5,923 nt of DNA from Fulvivirga aurantia (GTDB lineage: Bacteria; Bacteroidota; Bacteroidia; Cytophagales; Cyclobacteriaceae), in assembly GCF_009711475.1 (NCBI RefSeq), contig NZ_SMMD01000703.1:1-5923 (forward strand), written 5' to 3'. The position numbers and the translations under genes are program-made. Shown here piece by piece: positions 5,012-5,923 of the stretch. The stretch's first letter is position 1. Each line of letters begins with the position of its first letter. Under the pieces are notes generated by a model. It was not told the DNA's origin. It saw only the letters and a list, made by a program, of their open reading frames with translations, and did not search any database.

Positions 5012-5923
5012 AATCAGGTATCAAAACTATCTTGCTTGAACTTTTACCACTTTCCAGATACTCATGTGCTTTTTTTCCTTCAGAAAGTTTGAATTGAACA
5101 GGTGTCTTAATTTTTATAATCCCATCAGAAATAAGTCCGAACAAGGCTTCAGCTCTTTTTTTCCGTTCTTCTTCGGTTGTCAAATAGCTCCACAAATCAC
5201 CTCCTGTCAAAGTCTTACTTGAATCCATTAACATTCTGGGGTCTACAGGATTTGGGTCTCCTCCGCTCATTCCATAAAATACAACATGTCCACAATCTTT
5301 AGTTACTTCGAAACTATCCATTAAAGTAGCGCCAACACTGTCAAAAACCACATCTACTCCTTCCCCTTTTGTTAAATCATCTATTTTTTGCTTCCAGTCT
5401 CCATCAAGCAGAATAGCATAATCGGCATTACAACTCAAAATAGTATCTATTTTAGCTTGGCTTCTCGTCAGTCCAATAACTTTAGCTCCTTTGTACTTAC
5501 AAATTTGAGTTAGTATTTGCCCAACTCCGCCAGAAGCAGCATGAATTAATACTAAATCATTTTTTTTAACTTGGTAACTATCATTTGATAAATAGTGCGC
5601 TGTCAGTCCTTGTAATAGGATTGACCCAGCTAATACAAAATCGAATTGTTTTGGGACTGGAATTGCATGAGTTTCAGGCACAACGATAAACTCTGCATTC
5701 GCATACGGAACATCGGTGTAGGCAACTCTATCACCTACTTTGTAATGTTTAGACTTTGACTCGACAATTTCACCGGCTCCTTCATAGCCAGCAATGTACG
5801 GAGGTTCTCCTTTGAGATGGTAATTCCCCTTTCTTCTGTAAATATCAGCATAGTTTAAGCCAATAGCTTTATTTTTTATTAAGACTTCTCCTTCTTTAAT
5901 GGAAGGTGTTGAAACTTCTATGT
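5010..5923 (-). CDS. NADPH:quinone oxidoreductase, zinc-independent MDR family (5' end outside window)
   Basis: The last 303 residues of a cytoplasmic quinone oxidoreductase of the medium-chain dehydrogenase/reductase superfamily; about 20 N-terminal residues lie beyond the window edge, given the usual length of about 325. It transfers electrons from NADPH to quinones or related enones. The visible part opens with the GroES-like domain: GEVLIKNKAIGLNYADIYRR at about residues 11-30, then AGYEGAGEIV and VGDRVAY. The Rossmann domain follows with QGLTAHYL at 104-111, the nucleotide-binding AASGGVG at 128-134, GVDVVFDSVGATL at about 188-200, and GGDLWSYL at 240-247. The zinc-binding residues of alcohol dehydrogenases are absent, as expected for this branch. 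A GTG at 5681 begins a shorter in-frame reading, but the conserved sequence continues upstream to the window edge, so that GTG is an internal valine. Confidence 0.95.
   Translation of the reverse strand, partial: IEVSTPSIKEGEVLIKNKAIGLNYADIYRRKGNYHLKGEPPYIAGYEGAGEIVESKSKHYKVGDRVAYTDVPYANAEFIVVPETHAIPVPKQFDFVLAGSILLQGLTAHYLSNDSYQVKKNDLVLIHAASGGVGQILTQICKYKGAKVIGLTRSQAKIDTILSCNADYAILLDGDWKQKIDDLTKGEGVDVVFDSVGATLMDSFEVTKDCGHVVFYGMSGGDPNPVDPRMLMDSSKTLTGGDLWSYLTTEEERKKRAEALFGLISDGIIKIKTPVQFKLSEGKKAHEYLESGKSSSKIVLIPD

Noticed and set aside
4828..5013. 61-codon open frame on the plus strand (MEFEDFPFSF...).
   Set aside because: It runs antisense across the GNAT remnant and the inverted repeat, resembles no family I know, and ends in the T run at the quinone oxidoreductase stop. 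It is best explained as a shadow of decayed minus-strand coding sequence.

Overview
The window looks like chromosomal DNA from a member of the Bacteroidota, probably a free-living Cytophagales-type bacterium. This is an inference. The grounds are AT-rich DNA (roughly 40% GC by eye), start sites with little or no Shine-Dalgarno sequence, a lipoprotein signal of the L-x-x-S-C kind, and a typical set of protein families (DUF1287, PQQ-type sugar dehydrogenase, AmpC-like serine hydrolase). No 16S, tRNA or other taxonomic marker is present.

Every convincing gene reads on the minus strand, so transcription runs from high to low coordinates. In that order: (1) the 5'-truncated end of a zinc-independent NADPH:quinone oxidoreductase (5923-5010); (2) a roughly 490-base stretch without an intact gene (5009-4520), which holds a broken GNAT acetyltransferase 5' end, a short 3' fragment resembling a SnoaL/NTF2-like protein, and several inverted repeats; (3) a predicted lipoprotein PQQ-dependent sugar dehydrogenase (4519-3350); (4) a membrane-anchored M23 metallopeptidase whose only workable start is TTG (3104-2586); (5) a membrane-anchored beta-lactamase-family serine hydrolase (2464-1430); (6) a secreted DUF1287 protein (1391-807); (7) a SAM-dependent methyltransferase (796-44).

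Genes 4 to 6 all encode exported or membrane-anchored proteins whose families act on peptidoglycan or related substrates. They are co-directional, with gaps of 121 and 38 bases, and the methyltransferase follows DUF1287 by 10 bases. The serine hydrolase, DUF1287 and methyltransferase genes could form one transcription unit. The link to envelope remodelling is inference from families and neighbourhood only.

The most unusual part is 4642-5011. Two different gene remnants lie head to tail on the same strand as the intact genes, separated by a near-perfect hairpin, and a further imperfect inverted repeat sits just past the quinone reductase. This fits decay after small gene insertions or cassette-like turnover, but no integrase, transposase or canonical attachment site is visible. 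I see no convincing new defence, toxin or RNA system in this window.
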